Positions 51,679 through 63,788 of a stretch of DNA of 64,000 nucleotides are shown piece by piece. Every line of letters begins with the position of its first letter. Position 1 is the stretch's first letter. The DNA is taken from the NCBI GenBank assembly GCA_005281725.1, contig SSBO01000009.1, positions 520,585-584,584 of the forward strand. The letters run 5' to 3'. Under the pieces are notes generated by a model, which saw nothing but the letters and a program-made list of their open reading frames with translations, was not told the origin of the DNA and did not search any database. The translations under genes and the position numbers were made by a program. The DNA is from Wuchereria bancrofti (lineage: Eukaryota; Nematoda; Chromadorea; Rhabditida; Onchocercidae).

Positions 51679-51857
51679 ATAACCGTAAAATATAATTTGG
51701 CTGTATCAACATCACGGCCATGGACACTGTTCAAATTATTATTTCGATGGCGTGGAAGTGTTTGGAAGTCGGTGACCTTTGAACTTGTCATTTGGTTATT
51801 GTTTTACTTTATCATCGGTATTATTTATCGTAAAATGTTGTCACCTCAACAAATCAG
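51679..51857 (+). pseudogene. Orphan bestrophin first exon
   Basis: The 179-base segment is the same length as exon 1 of the neighbouring bestrophin gene. It encodes [20 protein letters not shown], then LFRWRGSVWKSVTFEL, ending CAA ATC AG with a GTATGA donor in the same phase. The family start Met is ATA (Ile) here. The frame is open upstream to an ATG at 51631, so a different start is possible. No exon 2 or later bestrophin exon follows before the PSME4 segment at 52365, and its phase does not match that segment. The protein-level similarity is high while the DNA has many silent changes, which suggests selection acted after duplication and loss came later. Confidence 0.8.
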
Positions 51858-52364
51858 GTATGATTCAATTATATAATCTTTTTTTGAGAAAAAATTTGTA
51901 TTCTGAAAAAAAAAAGAAAACGAAAATTCTTTTATTAAAATTCAATTGATTAGAACAAAACTAACAGAACCAAATTCGATTTAAATATTTACACAATTCA
52001 GTTTCTCTTTTTCGTTTAATTCAAACAACAAATTTTATTGCAATTAATACCGAAATTGATTATATCAAATTTAAACGAAATTTGCATAACTATTGAATAA
52101 ATTGAAAGAATAATTAACATATTGTTGATTAATTGATAATAAATAATATTATAAATAGCTTAATCACAAAGAATAAATCATATAATTGTCCGATATTATG
52201 CATACGATTTAACCTCTGATAGTGCGGTACTTTTCTGCTATGGAGAATGGTATAGGTACCAATCTTTTAAAAAAAAATAGGAGTGGTACCAATCTTTTGA
52301 TAATTTAAATAACTTATACATGTATTGATCGATCGCTATTTCAATTTGATTTTTCCAATTGCAG

Positions 52365-53388
52365 TTAGCTTCATCTGCTGCTTCGTGGTGGAAACCGAAA
52401 GTTTCGCTGCTAAAGTATATGCAAGTTGCTGTATTCTCCAATTTTTTCCTTTTCCTACATCATCGCCCATTTTTACAATCTGTTCTCTGCTCCATGATAC
52501 TTGATCCAAAGTTTGAAGTGCGTGAAGCTGCTGCTACAACGCTGTCGGGTCTTATCCACTGTCACTTCTTCGACGTGGACCACCTAATTATTGTAAGTTA
52601 AAGTTTTTTATTAAAGTTTATACGTGTTCATTTTATCGTTCTGAAACCTTAATAAAAATTGCAGATAGATTGAAAGCACTGATTGAATTTGTTGTGCAAA
52701 TAATAGCGATACGTCACGTTAGCAAATGTATCCAAAAACCAGAAAGTAAAATTTCGACTTATGATTTAAACAAAATTAAATTTCAGGATACATTTTACGA
52801 ATGGTCTCGAGAGGAGAATGATACAAAACGACATGCTGGCGTCTTAGCTCTTTCTGCTATTGTTCAGGCATTTCCATACAGCGTTCCATCATTCTTACCG
52901 AAAATTCTGATGCAACTTTGTCGTCACACTTGTGATAAACAACCTATGCAAGTAAGCTTTTTTGTTCTTTTTCAAATTTTAAGATGTATAGTAGAACTGT
53001 TTAAACCGAAATATTTTAAAGTTAAATTTAAGGATTAAATTGATTGACTTCTAGCTGACTTGAAATAATCTATCTTCGGTTATCCTGAACATCTCTAGTC
53101 ATAGTGATAGCGTAAAAAAGGTATATTCGACGTGATAACCATTGATAGCGTAAAAAAGAACATATATTCGACGTGATAACCATTGATAGCGTAAAAAAGA
53201 ACATATATTGGACGTGATAACCATCTTAACAATTAAGAAAAGAATATTTTCAGGGTACAGTGAAAAAAGCATTGAGTGAATTCAAGCGTACTCATCAAGA
53301 TAATTGGCATGAACATAAGATGCAGTTCAGTGAAGATCAGCTTTCCATCCTGACAGATCTGTTCGTTTCACCCAATTATTACGTCTGA
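52365..53388 (+). pseudogene. PSME4: Orphan C-terminal part of proteasome activator PSME4/PA200
   Basis: Exons 52365-52592, 52787-52951 and 53254-53388, phase 0 at both joins, give 175 residues ending in TGA. They match the extreme C-terminus of PA200/Blm10: [77 protein letters not shown] and the last residues NYYV. The terminal YYx is the tail that PA200 inserts into a proteasome alpha-ring pocket. The family has about 1,800 residues, so some 90 percent is missing; none of it is recognisable between the orphan bestrophin exon and 52365. The reading frames are intact and splice sites canonical. It is either a truncated duplicate, a short gene with an unseen start, or the end of a gene cut off by misassembly. 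Confidence 0.82.
53105..53224. repeat. About 41-bp unit, three copies, in PSME4 intron
   Basis: Copies starting at 53105, 53143 and 53184 share TGATAGCGTAAAAAAG and ATATTCGACGTGATAACCAT (third has TTGGACG). Units two and three are the most alike. The array ends 29 bases before the acceptor of the last exon. Confidence 0.92.
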
Positions 53389-54839
53389 CTGAGTCCGTTG
53401 ATTGAGGGTTATATTAGAATATCAATTTTCCTAGAAATGCTTAGAAATGTGGCTTGTTTATTTAGTCATTTAAAATTTTAAAATCTTGGCTAAAATTGCT
53501 TTAATGAGGAACTTTTGGGAATTTCTTTTATTATCATCAGAGAAGCCTTATTATGAAATCATCCCAGCAATTATTGTTTAGTGCACAGTTCAAAGTTTGT
53601 TGACATTATAGTCAGTTGTTATTTTATATTCTTCATCTCACTGTTACTGTTACTTGTGATATTACATTTCAGGTATTTTTTTGTGAATGAGTTAGTTCAT
53701 AATTTGTATTCCTAACTTGCCGTCATTTTTATACAATTTTAAAGTTATTTTAGCTTCTCTTCTTTGACTTGATAAATTCAATAAATATTATACTTCAGTT
53801 GAATACAAAAATAGATTTTATATTTAAGTACTTTATGTTTACCGCAGAGAAACAGTTAACTCTGAATGAATTGTGATATGTATTTTGATATTTTTTTAAT
53901 TACTTAAAAATACAGTTCAACATTAATAAAGTTGTGTATGTTATCATAGTTATTTTATGTTTTTTTTTTTCTCAAATATTTTAAAGCAGATTTTTAAAAC
54001 ATCTAAAAGAGTGATAATCCACTAATACTTTTCTTTCTGTTTTGATGCCATACTTTAAGTTTTCATTGAAGTTTGAATTAAAAATAAAGAAGAAAAAAAA
54101 AAACAACAATTTCGTACAATGCTGACAAATTCTACAATTGAAAAGAAAAATGAGTAAGGCTATGTTTCACTTGAGAAATTGGACAAAGATTTTCGCAACG
54201 GTCAATTTGTCCACCACAATATAGCGTAGCGATACTTAATAAATTCTAGCAAACCATATTTTAACCGGTTGGTTTGGGGGGAATATGCTACAGCGGTGCA
54301 CTCCAAAAATTTGCCGAACGTAAACATTTTCAAAGGTTTTCGTCATATTTTATGCAGTAGAAATTAGTTTTGTAAAATTTAAAAAAAAAAAAATTAGTTT
54401 TGTAAAATTAGTTTTATAATTTGGGAACATTTCAGGATGCTTCTCATCAGTTACTGCTAATTACTGAGACTCGCTTACGGCAAAAAATTTCAGAGAATTA
54501 AAAAAAACGTACAGAGAGTTCTTTGCATGCAAGCTTGCACAAACAGAGAGTTCCGAAGTGAAAAGTCAGAGTTAATTTTTAGGAATTTTTAGGGATTTAT
54601 TATTTGGTTTAATTTTGTTTCATTGCAATACAAAAAGAAGTTTTTTATTTTTCTGGAACATGTATTTGACTGCTTGAATTTGCGATCAGACTTTTGTTCT
54701 GACCACTGTTACCGTACACTAAGAAGTAGTTTATATCGAAGATGAAAATTGAATTTAGATCAGAGCTCGATTTAATTCTGTAAAATTTTACAGGTGTTTC
54801 TCGCTTTTTTCCAGTCGACGCGATTAATTTTTCGTAAGA
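53389..54839. other. Intergenic upstream of PRPF31
   Basis: AT-rich, with AATAAA-type signals near 53780-53930 for the PSME4 piece. A TTTTTTCCAG acceptor 26 bases before the PRPF31 ATG is a likely spliced-leader site. No other gene is seen. Confidence 0.6.
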
Positions 54840-57720
54840 ATGTCACTCGCGGATGAGCTTTTGGCAGATTTAGAGGATGAAGAAGTGATAGAGGAGACGG
54901 AACAAGATGCAGGGGAAGGCTTGGAAGAAGTAGATGAACAATTGCCATCTATGAGTGCCTATGATCGAGTTGGATCCGTGGCAAAATTATTGGCGAATCA
55001 AAAGTGTGACATTAGAATTACTTAAGACTCTCGTTAAACATTTAATATTAAATATATATAGATATTGAGGGGTTTTTGATTTTGTTTTCATTTATAGTTT
55101 GTGACTGCTTTTTTTAATTGTGTAAAAAACTGTATTCCTATTTTTTTTTTTCATCCTTGATTATTTGTAGTTACAAGGATCTTATCGATAAGATGCAGGA
55201 GCAACTAAATTTAAAAGAAATTCCACCAGTTACAAAGCCATTGGAAGCGGATCCTCAGTATAAATTGATTGTGGAACTTTCTGGAGTAAGCAACAGACTT
55301 CTTTTATTTGGGTTTTATGTGGATTTTTCATTTAATTTTTACTATCAGGATAATGCAGTTGCAGAATATTCTCCATCTGGCTTTCTAATATCACTAGTAA
55401 ATCTTCTGAGTTACTCCTAAATAGTGACCATATAGTGCATTTTCAGCTCGTCTCTACATCTATAATGTTTTTGTCTATAAAATTTTGCAAATAAAAGGCT
55501 TCAGATTCTGACTAAATCATTTTTGCAGCTTGCAGCTGAAGTGGATCAGGAATTAAACGTAATTCATAAGTTCGTTCGTGACAAATATGAAAAACGTTTT
55601 CCTGAGTTAGAATCTCTAGTGCCAAATGCTTTAGAGTATTTGGCGACTGTAAAACTTCTCGGGAATGATATTTCGACGAAGGGACAAAATAAGCAAATTT
55701 TGAGGTTGGTTATTTTTCAGCGAGAAGTTTCCAAAGCTATGAAATTTCGATCATTTCAGTATTGATTTAAAGTCTCGATATTGATTTTAATTTTCAGTGA
55801 AATCCTAGCACCCGCTACGTGCATTGTGGTTAGTGTGACAGCGTCAACTACACAAGGGAAAGCGTTAGAAGCAGATGAATTGATAGCAGTACAAGAAGCT
55901 TGCGATATGGCTGAGCAATTGCATACCGATCGACTTAATATGTATCAGTTGGTTGAGTCGAGAATGGCACTTATTGCACCGAATTTGTGCGAAATCTTGG
56001 GAGCTGGTACGGCAGCAATGATAGTTGCTAAAGCTGGAGGTAATATCTATATTAGTTGTTTCTGAGGTGTTGATTTTTTGCGGTAGCTTTATTGTTCCTA
56101 GTATGCGCTGCAGCTAATACAATGCGCTGCAGGGCGGAAAGAAATAACTAAAACGAAAAAGTATTAAAAAAAAGTATAATGAAAGTGAAAATCAGATTAG
56201 TACGTCTGGCCTGTTTGGATTTCTGTTTCTCTTTTTCTGCATAAGAGCATTTTTTAGGTCTTGCACCATTGGCTCGCCTTCCCGCCTGTAATGTACTGAT
56301 TCTTGGTGCACAGAAAAAAACGTTGAGTGGTTTTAGTTCAACAGCTATATTACCACATGCTGGTTTCCTTTTCTTTCATCCTGTTGTGCAAGGAGTTCCA
56401 CCAGATTTGAGGTACCATCGTTTCGGCCATTTTGCTTATGTGATTTTTTGCCTATTAACATAAATAGGAAAATTACATCAGAAGCCACTAGATTTGTCTG
56501 TTAAGTATTTATCTAAATATCTGCGATTATTTTTATACTGCTACATATTTTTAGGCAGAAAGCTGCTCGATTACTGGCTGCGAAAACCACGCTCGCTGCT
56601 CGTGTTGATTTTATTCATGAGGCATCAGATGGTTTGATCGGGAAAAGTTTATTTGAACAAATAAAGCAGAAAATAGAGAAAATGTTAGAGCCTCCACCTG
56701 TAAAAGCTGCAAAACCTCTGCCAAAACCTTTGGATAAGGTTAAATATTTGTCATGCCTGTTTGCATGTTTTAATGAGAAACTTCAGGATCATAAAATCCT
56801 AACATTCATTCATTTAATTCATTTGCTATTTTAATTTTCTTGCAGTAAAACTTCATACTTAACACCTCATTGCTAGTGTTGAAATATAATAGAGCTACAT
56901 AGAAAGTTCAAATAAGCAATGAGAGATCTCTTAATGAAACTATGCATATTTATTTAACGTTGATTTGGAAAATACATGCTCTTCATCTTTTACATGGAGA
57001 TATGTTACTAATAAAATGTAAAAAAGATATTTCAGACGAAATAAGTCTTTATCTTTTAATCTTTTGCTAAAGTTAGCTAATGTAGTCCTACGCAAATTTT
57101 CTTTAAGGCTAGTAAAAAACGAGGAGGTCGTCGAGTAAGAAAAATGAAGGAACGATTGGGCATGACTGAATTAAGGAAAAAGTCGAATCGCATGAATTTT
57201 GGTGAGTTAGCCGAAGATGTTATTCAAGAAAATATGGGATTCTCGCTTGGACAGGCGTTGAGTGGTCCATCTTCTGGAAGCCGCATCAGGAGTGCAACAG
57301 TCGATCCAAAAACAAGAGCCAGGTACAGTGATACTACAGTCTTGTTTCATTAACTGTATGAGTTCTGAGTCGTAAACGTTTTTGCTAAGTACTGTAAAAA
57401 TATTTGATAGAGCTATAGATTACCTGTTTAATGTAGAATTTCCGGTATTTTATCTTTTGTATCTCAAATATAAAAATTTTTGTTTTAGAATGTCACAAAA
57501 GCTTCAAAAAACAATGGAACGACAGCGATCAATGGGTGGTGTAACGTCAGTTCGGTCACGAGCAGCAGGCACTGCTTCAAGTGTAACCTTCACTCCTGTA
57601 TTAGGATTAGAGATTGTAAATCCAACAGTGAAACCTGATCATGTTGGTTCTTCTTCTACAACTTATTTTTCGCCTTCCGCTGCATTTGTAAAAGTTCAAA
57701 CTCCGATGTTACGGTCCTAA
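54840..57720 (+). CDS. PRPF31: U4/U6 snRNP splicing factor PRP31
   Basis: Eight exons (54840-55003, 55171-55285, 55529-55704, 55798-56039, 56258-56411, 56555-56738, 57108-57322, 57489-57720) give 493 residues against 499 in human PRPF31. The start MSLADELLADLEDEE is identical in form to the vertebrate protein, followed by an acidic stretch. The NOSIC region (HKFVRDKYEKRFPELESLVP), the Nop domain (VVSVTASTTQGKAL, RMALIAPNLCEILGAGTAA, PACNVLILGAQKKTLSGFSS) and the basic SKKRGGRRVRKMKERLG segment follow, then TASSVTFTPVLGLEIVNP near the end. It binds the 15.5K protein and U4 snRNA and bridges U4/U6 to U5 in the tri-snRNP in the nucleus. A 47-base open segment at 55350-55396 with splice-like ends was left out because joining exon 2 directly to exon 3 aligns with the family without a gap. 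Confidence 0.97.
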
Positions 57721-58464
57721 GACAGAATGGCGCGGAAAAACATTCAGAACATTCTCACTGTTTCGTATCCCAAAGATGAAACTAGTAAAACTCGTTTTAC
57801 TAAGGTAAATCTACTAAACATTTATGAAAACAATGTAAATGTGATTATAAAGTCATTTCGAGTCTTTGTTTTTGATTGTAATTCCAGAACGAAAGCTGAA
57901 ATAAGGTATTTTCAGTTTATTGTTTTTATAGATGGGTGTTATCATTGTACAGGTTATGTTGTTTGTTTTTATTGAATAAAATATCTCAGTGTATATTTTA
58001 CATTTCTAGTAACTCAAGATTGTTTTATCAGAAAATTATCTTCTACTGTGACAGGTAATTTTGTAAGATGTCATTTTTTTGCTTTTGCACCAAACCATTC
58101 ACCTTTTCCTTTGTAGATTAACAATTTAGTAAAATCCAACGATTTGTAAAGCGTTATTTGAAATTTCCTTAAAATTTATGTTTTTGGGGGCAGTGCATGA
58201 TAGTTCTAAATTAACCAGAAACTGGTTGGTTGGGTTGTCCATCAAATAAGTTCCCAAGTGAATTCATCATCTGATAAGACATGAAATTCTGAATATTAAA
58301 CTGGTCATTGCAGTAGTATGACATTCTAATAATTTGACTACTATGTTTACCGATATTTACTTTCAAGTTTCATGTAAACAATTCTGAGGAATTACTTTTT
58401 TTTTTCACTAAAATCTTGCTACAACTTTAGGAGATACTTGAGGTGTTGAAGGAATAAATGTTGT
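57721..58464. other. Intergenic between PRPF31 and YIPF6
   Basis: Holds the PRPF31 3' UTR and, at its right end, a CAACTTTAG acceptor-like site about 36 bases before the YIPF6 ATG. The same strand and 745-bp spacing would allow a loose operon, but nothing here proves it. Confidence 0.55.
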
Positions 58465-58472
58465 ATGTCTGA
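58458..58472 (+). promoter_or_regulatory. Upstream ORF overlapping the YIPF6 start
   Basis: ATG TTG TAT GTC TGA begins seven bases before the YIPF6 ATG (58465) in another frame and stops after it. If the mRNA begins at the nearby acceptor, this would be the first AUG met by scanning ribosomes. Confidence 0.5.
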
Positions 58473-60737
58473 TTCAGTGCCATCTGCTCATCCATTACCA
58501 GTTCCAATCGTTAATCGTGGAACTACGATAGTACCAGATACTGAAGATACTTTAATCGATTTAACTGTTAGCCAAGGTGTGTATTCTAGTCCTTCAATTG
58601 ATGAGTGAGTTTATCAGATTGTTTGGATGTGCTAAATTTTGACCAAGGTATCATAATATACTATGTGATGGGCTAGGCATATCTTAACTTTAAAAGGGAA
58701 GAGGATTTAATATTCCATGTTTACCTCATAATTATGTCCTTTTCGAGAAATTGCTGCAGAACTTCAACAGAATTTATCAATGGCTCATAATTTTGGAAAT
58801 GCTGCAATTGATATTGAATTGGTTAGTGTTTCTATTTGTGTTCTTAATTTTATGAGCTGTAAAAAGATTTAGTTAAATCTCCTCAATTTTTTGCTACGTT
58901 CAATAATACATTTATAGCTAGAAATGCGACCGTTCATCGAATGTAACTAATTACTCTATGTATTTTAAGGTTCTATCAAATTATCCACTCCAATCTTTTT
59001 AATAAAAGTATGCACTTTTGTTAGAATAAAAGTGATTGCAGCGGCAAACATTGATTAATCTAAGTAATAAATTATTTAGTTGGAAAAAGAAATCTCAGCA
59101 AAGGAACAGGAAAGACGTGATCAACAATATATTGATTTGAGTGGAGAAATTGCTGGAGTAACTTCTTCAAAACCACGACATTCCACTATTGAACCCGATT
59201 TGAATAGCGATTTTGATACTTTGGATGAACCGGTCTGGGATACTATTGTTGGTTTTTGTTTGGCATTATTTAATCACTAATAGGGTATTGTTGATAAGTT
59301 TCGAATTTTCTATTTAAGAGTTACTTCCTTTACTTTAATTTTATCGCATTTCTTTTACTGACCTCTTTTCTATTTGTTGTGCATCACAATGTGTACTGGA
59401 ATTTAAAATTTGATTTAGCTTCTTTAATTATTAGTAATCTACATTAAATGATTGTTGGCTTCGCTAATGAATACTCCTTTTTTTTAGAGACGAGATTTGT
59501 ATACTGTTGTTGCAAAATTTGGGCAGGTTATGACACCGAAAAGCAGTCAGAAGTTACTGCGTGATTGGGATCTTTGGGGACCGCTCTTTATATGTGTTTT
59601 TATCTCATTGTAAGTTATTTTACAAGCTGCTGTACTAGCTAAAAATTTAATTATTTTAATTGATTTAGCTGACATCAGATTTGCTAAATAATTGAAACAG
59701 TTCATGTCAGATCTTTGTTCGTCAGTTCTACCATCTACATGAATTCTTCGTTTACTCATTTTAAATAAAAGAAAATAAAAAAAATTGTATTTCCAGTCAT
59801 TATGTGTGTCTGATTTACTGTTTTTAAGATTATTGCAAGGAGGCAAAAGTGGCAAAGGTCCTCATTTCACCGAAGTTTTCACGTTGACTTTCTTTGGCTC
59901 GTGCGTTGTCACTTTGAATACAAAGCTGCTTGGTGGTAACATGTAATTGCTTGTTATTGCTTTCAACTGTAAAAGAATAGAAAATCGTTGTTATTAAATA
60001 AATGACTTTTTCTAAAAGGGATCAAATTAGTGGAATCGTATCTTCATACGCAAAGATAGACCGTTTAAGATAGTATTAGTCATTTTCTGTGCTGTACCAG
60101 TAATTTTAACGGTTAAATTATTGTAGTTTACAGCCGGAAACTAAGCGGAATCGTCAAAATGTTTATACATGATTAAACTGCCTTATTATTTTAAACGCAC
60201 AGAATGTTTAAGTGTTTCTTTTTGTTGAGATTTAAATGTTTCCTTTTTGTTGTTAAGTTGTTGATCATTTCAGATCATTTTTTCAATCGTTATGTGTGCT
60301 TGGTTATTGTTTACTGCCTCCTGGTTTAGCAGCAATAGTATGCAAATTTATTGAAATAAACTCCGAACAGACAGCATTTCTCTTCGCTTTACGTCTTCTA
60401 GTCACGACGGCTGGCTTTATATGGGCAATATATGGTAGTTTTATTGTAATCTATTTTTTGACTTGACTACAAACATTTAACAAACAAACAACATATTATT
60501 TAAAAAAAAAAAATCATGAAGCTTAAGAAAGAATTTCTATCCTTTTTCAAGTCAGTGAAAGGCCATAATAGATGTTAAATTTAGAAGTTTCTAGTTCTGA
60601 AAGTTCTTCCTTTTCCAGCATCTATGGTATTCATATCCAGTTCACAACCGCCGAGACGAAAAATGCTGGCACTTTATCCTATTTTCTTATTTTATTTCAT
60701 TGTTAGTTGGATAATTATTTCACATTCAAGTTTCTGA
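58465..60737 (+). CDS. YIPF6: YIPF6-like Golgi membrane protein (Yip1 family)
   Basis: Seven exons (58465-58576, 58760-58821, 59080-59247, 59488-59609, 59829-59942, 60274-60434, 60619-60737) give 285 residues. The first ~115 residues are cytosolic and polar, then the family signature LLRDWDLWGPLFICVFISL starts the membrane part. Further landmarks are FTEVFTLTFFGSCVVTLNTK, LLGGNISFFQSLCVLGYCLL, WAIYG and YPIFLFYFIVSWIII, which match YIPF6 in order and spacing and predict about five membrane spans. Yip1-family proteins act in ER-Golgi trafficking and Golgi structure. The N-terminus is some 50 residues longer than in human YIPF6 (236 residues). Confidence 0.95.
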
Positions 60738-61969
60738 TCTTTTCCTCTTTTTTTTTTCTTTTTGTTAGTCATGTAAATTTCAAATTTTGCTATCAAAAAT
60801 TTATAATATTGTGATGCAGAATTTCTAGGTATTCAGAAATATTCACTCATTTTTTATCTGGTTGTAACAGCGCTTAATTGTCGAAGTATCGCTTTTCTTT
60901 TAACTCTACATCATATCATTTAGCTCTTCAAGATTTTCTTTTCAAAGGTAGCACCAGTGTAAACTTATTTATTAACGCCATGGTTAATGTGTCTAATAAT
61001 TCCCTGTCTTTTCGTTCACTTTTTTGACTAGATGTATTTTTGTATATAGTTTATTTAAATGAGTCGTACATGCAAAAGTTTGAAGTAAAGAAGGAGATAG
61101 GGAGACTATTATGACTGATACCAAATGTGTGCCGTAAATATATTCTTTATTTATTAAATATTTAGGCTGTTTGCATGTGCATAACAGTGTATGTATTTGG
61201 ACATCTTTTCTTTTCGTAACGGAAACTAATCATGAATATTTTAATATTGTCTAATTATTTCTTCAATTGCAATTTAAAGCTTCATTAATTTTGCCAATCA
61301 TGCTTTGCTCATTTCATTTTCCCTGCTAATATTTGTTTATAGGTGTATTAAAATGTTTGGTTATTTTGTTTCATAAAAATATTGTTATCATTCTGGTTTC
61401 TTCCAGTCAGTTTCTTCACAATAAATGGTATATTTAGATTTCACTCCAAAGAAGTGACAAATGCATCTTGTACAATTTCGGGATATTTGAGCGTTATATA
61501 AAGTTGAACTCAACGTAGTATTCTTTACAAGTGAACCTTGCTTTTGTTTCATTTATTCTTTGAGTTTATTTGTTTTGTACTGTTTTTGAACATTTTTCCA
61601 AAAATTTTGTTTATAATTATCTAATGTTGAATTCCTAACTTGTACCATCGGGTAGCTGAGTTTCTGGTGATTTCCTAAATTTTAGTAGAAGTTTTGTGTT
61701 TTCATAGCAAGATCAAAGAACAGATTTTGGAATTTATTGATTACAAGGATGCGTTTTTTGTTTTGCAACCATCCCTGTTTTATTTTGTGTCTTAAAAGAA
61801 ACAGTATTCGTGGGCCGGTGAGTCATCTTCCAAAGAGGTACTTGGAGTACAGACAGACTGTTTCAGATTTCAATTTTTATTCAAAGAGCAGATCCAGGGC
61901 GGACGTTGTTGATCTGGGAATATCTATCTTTTGAATATTCTGTTCTCTGATTTATAGTTGTTGATAGTG
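60738..61969. other. Intergenic upstream of the F-box gene
   Basis: AT-rich, no gene supported. TTTATAG ending at 61957 is a possible spliced-leader acceptor 12 bases before the F-box ATG. Confidence 0.55.
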
Positions 61970-63788
61970 ATGGAGATAGTTACCTGGTCATCTCGAAGTG
62001 AAACCGACGAAGAAATTGATGAAGGTGTGTCTCTTCGTTATTGGCATTTCAAGCTAGGCTTTTCTAGATTTTTACGACAAGAGAACACGGTGGTAATTCC
62101 TAAAAAGGTTATATGATAGCTTCAATTTTTCTGAACGTTTTTTCATCTTTTACGTAAGATCGTCTGTTTCAGAAGGTAAAAGTGACATTTATCTCCACGG
62201 TGTACCAATTCCTCCTCAAATTCTTGCAGAAATTTTAGTAAGAGTTGATAGTCGTCGTAGTGTTGGTTATATATGTCCTTTGGTAGGTTATTTTCTTTTC
62301 TTATTCGTTATTTCATCAGTTTTGGCTGTTAATCTGTTTATGTAAATTGTTGGTGCAAGAAAAAAATCAAAAATGTAAAAAAAGATTTTTTTTATGTAAA
62401 AAATAAAAAACTTATAAAAACCATAAGAAAAAAAGTGTATTCAAACATACTGGAACTCCGGGAAATACAACTGTTTGGTTGAGTAAATTTGAATGTGGTT
62501 TATTTGCGGTGGTATCTGAAATTATACTCTCATATTGCTGATTTTAAATTCAATGTTTCACTTTATTTCTAAAATTGATGAGTATTCTTTTCTTAGAGCT
62601 ATTGCAGGTTTGTCGTCGATGGTACAATGTTTTATCTGCTCCGGGTTTTTGGATCAGTTATATGACATATCGATCAATGGATTTGCCTCCCATCTGCTTA
62701 CGAAATGAACCTTCACTCAATGTCAAAAAAGTTTCTCTTAAGCAGGCTTTTGGGCGAAATTTGATCAGCAATCCTAGTGGTGACGATGGATATCAAAACT
62801 GGGAGATATGTGAAGATGGCGGTGATGAGTGAAGTTTCTATTCATTGTTTTGAATGTTTTCGATGGAAAAGAAACAAGATCCATATCGTCCGTAGATATT
62901 TATATCTGACCTCAATCCTCTAATATTATATAGAGGTGATTCAAATGAAGCAGGAGAGCTGAGGGAAAAGAGACTTAGAACTAGCATACAAATGGAGTAA
63001 GCATACCATGCGGTATTTTTTTCGATTTTGACACAGTAAAGTGTAAATTATTGCTTTTTGATGTGATTTTACTTATTTGAAATCATAATTTAGATTCGAA
63101 ATTGAGAAACCACCAGTAGGTTGTGTAACAGTGGAAGATATACCGATTGCATTTGTGACAAGTTATGAATGGTGTAGTAAATTTCAAATCATTGATTTGT
63201 GGAAGGAGGGAATTGAGGTAATTATTTTCCTATATTATTTGTTTGTTTTTTAAGCTACATATAATAATAAGCTACATATAACATATAATAATACTATAGA
63301 AAAATATAATAGATTATTTATTGGTGATATTTGGTACCAGTTAAAATGGTTTTTTCCGTAGTTCATTGAAGTAAAATAAATCATAAAAAAGGTTCTACAG
63401 AAAAATAATTCAAACAATTCAATTCATCTGACTATTAATTCATTCAGTAATGATCAAAATTATGGATTTCAATTTCAATAAATGCGGTAAAAACAACTTT
63501 TCCTAGCATATCCTGATAAGGATTTCATTTAGCATGCTTTTTTGGATGAATTTTGTCCACCAATCACCGTTTCGGAGTATCACACAGGTCGTTTCGATTG
63601 CGCATCGATTTATTTATTGGAAGTACAATTGCTTCCTGATGGATCTATACCTTTGCCATATAGAACAATGCCAGAATTTTATACTCGGTATCCTCGTTTT
63701 GCTCAACAACATGATAGGCTACAGCATGGTGTGCCACAAAGTGATGAAACAACCGATACTTCAATAACTCGAATTCGTATGTTAGATG
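61970..63788 (+). CDS. F-box protein with FBA domain (FBXO2/6 type), 3' end outside window
   Basis: Exons 61970-62024, 62173-62282, 62608-62828, 63094-63217 and 63533-63788 join in consistent phases; the last leaves one base (G) before a GTGAAT donor, so at least one exon lies beyond 64000. The F-box is at about residues 30-75 (VPIPPQILAEILVRVDSRR, CPLVCRRWYNVLSAPGFW). The FBA domain follows: NLISNPSGDDGYQNWEICED, FVTSYEWCSKFQIIDLWKEG, FLDEFCPPITVSEYHTGRFD and YLLEVQLL. In mammals FBXO2/6 are SCF ubiquitin-ligase receptors that bind N-glycans on misfolded glycoproteins. The missing exon should resemble the pseudogene exon at 25395-25502, which opens in the complementary phase. The PYRTMPEFYTRYPRFAQQHD segment is a longer insertion than in mammals. 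Confidence 0.93.

Noticed and set aside
55350..55396. Possible extra micro-exon in PRPF31
   Set aside because: Inclusion adds about 16 residues where the family has none, in the middle of a conserved helix; direct joining of 55285 to 55529 fits exactly.
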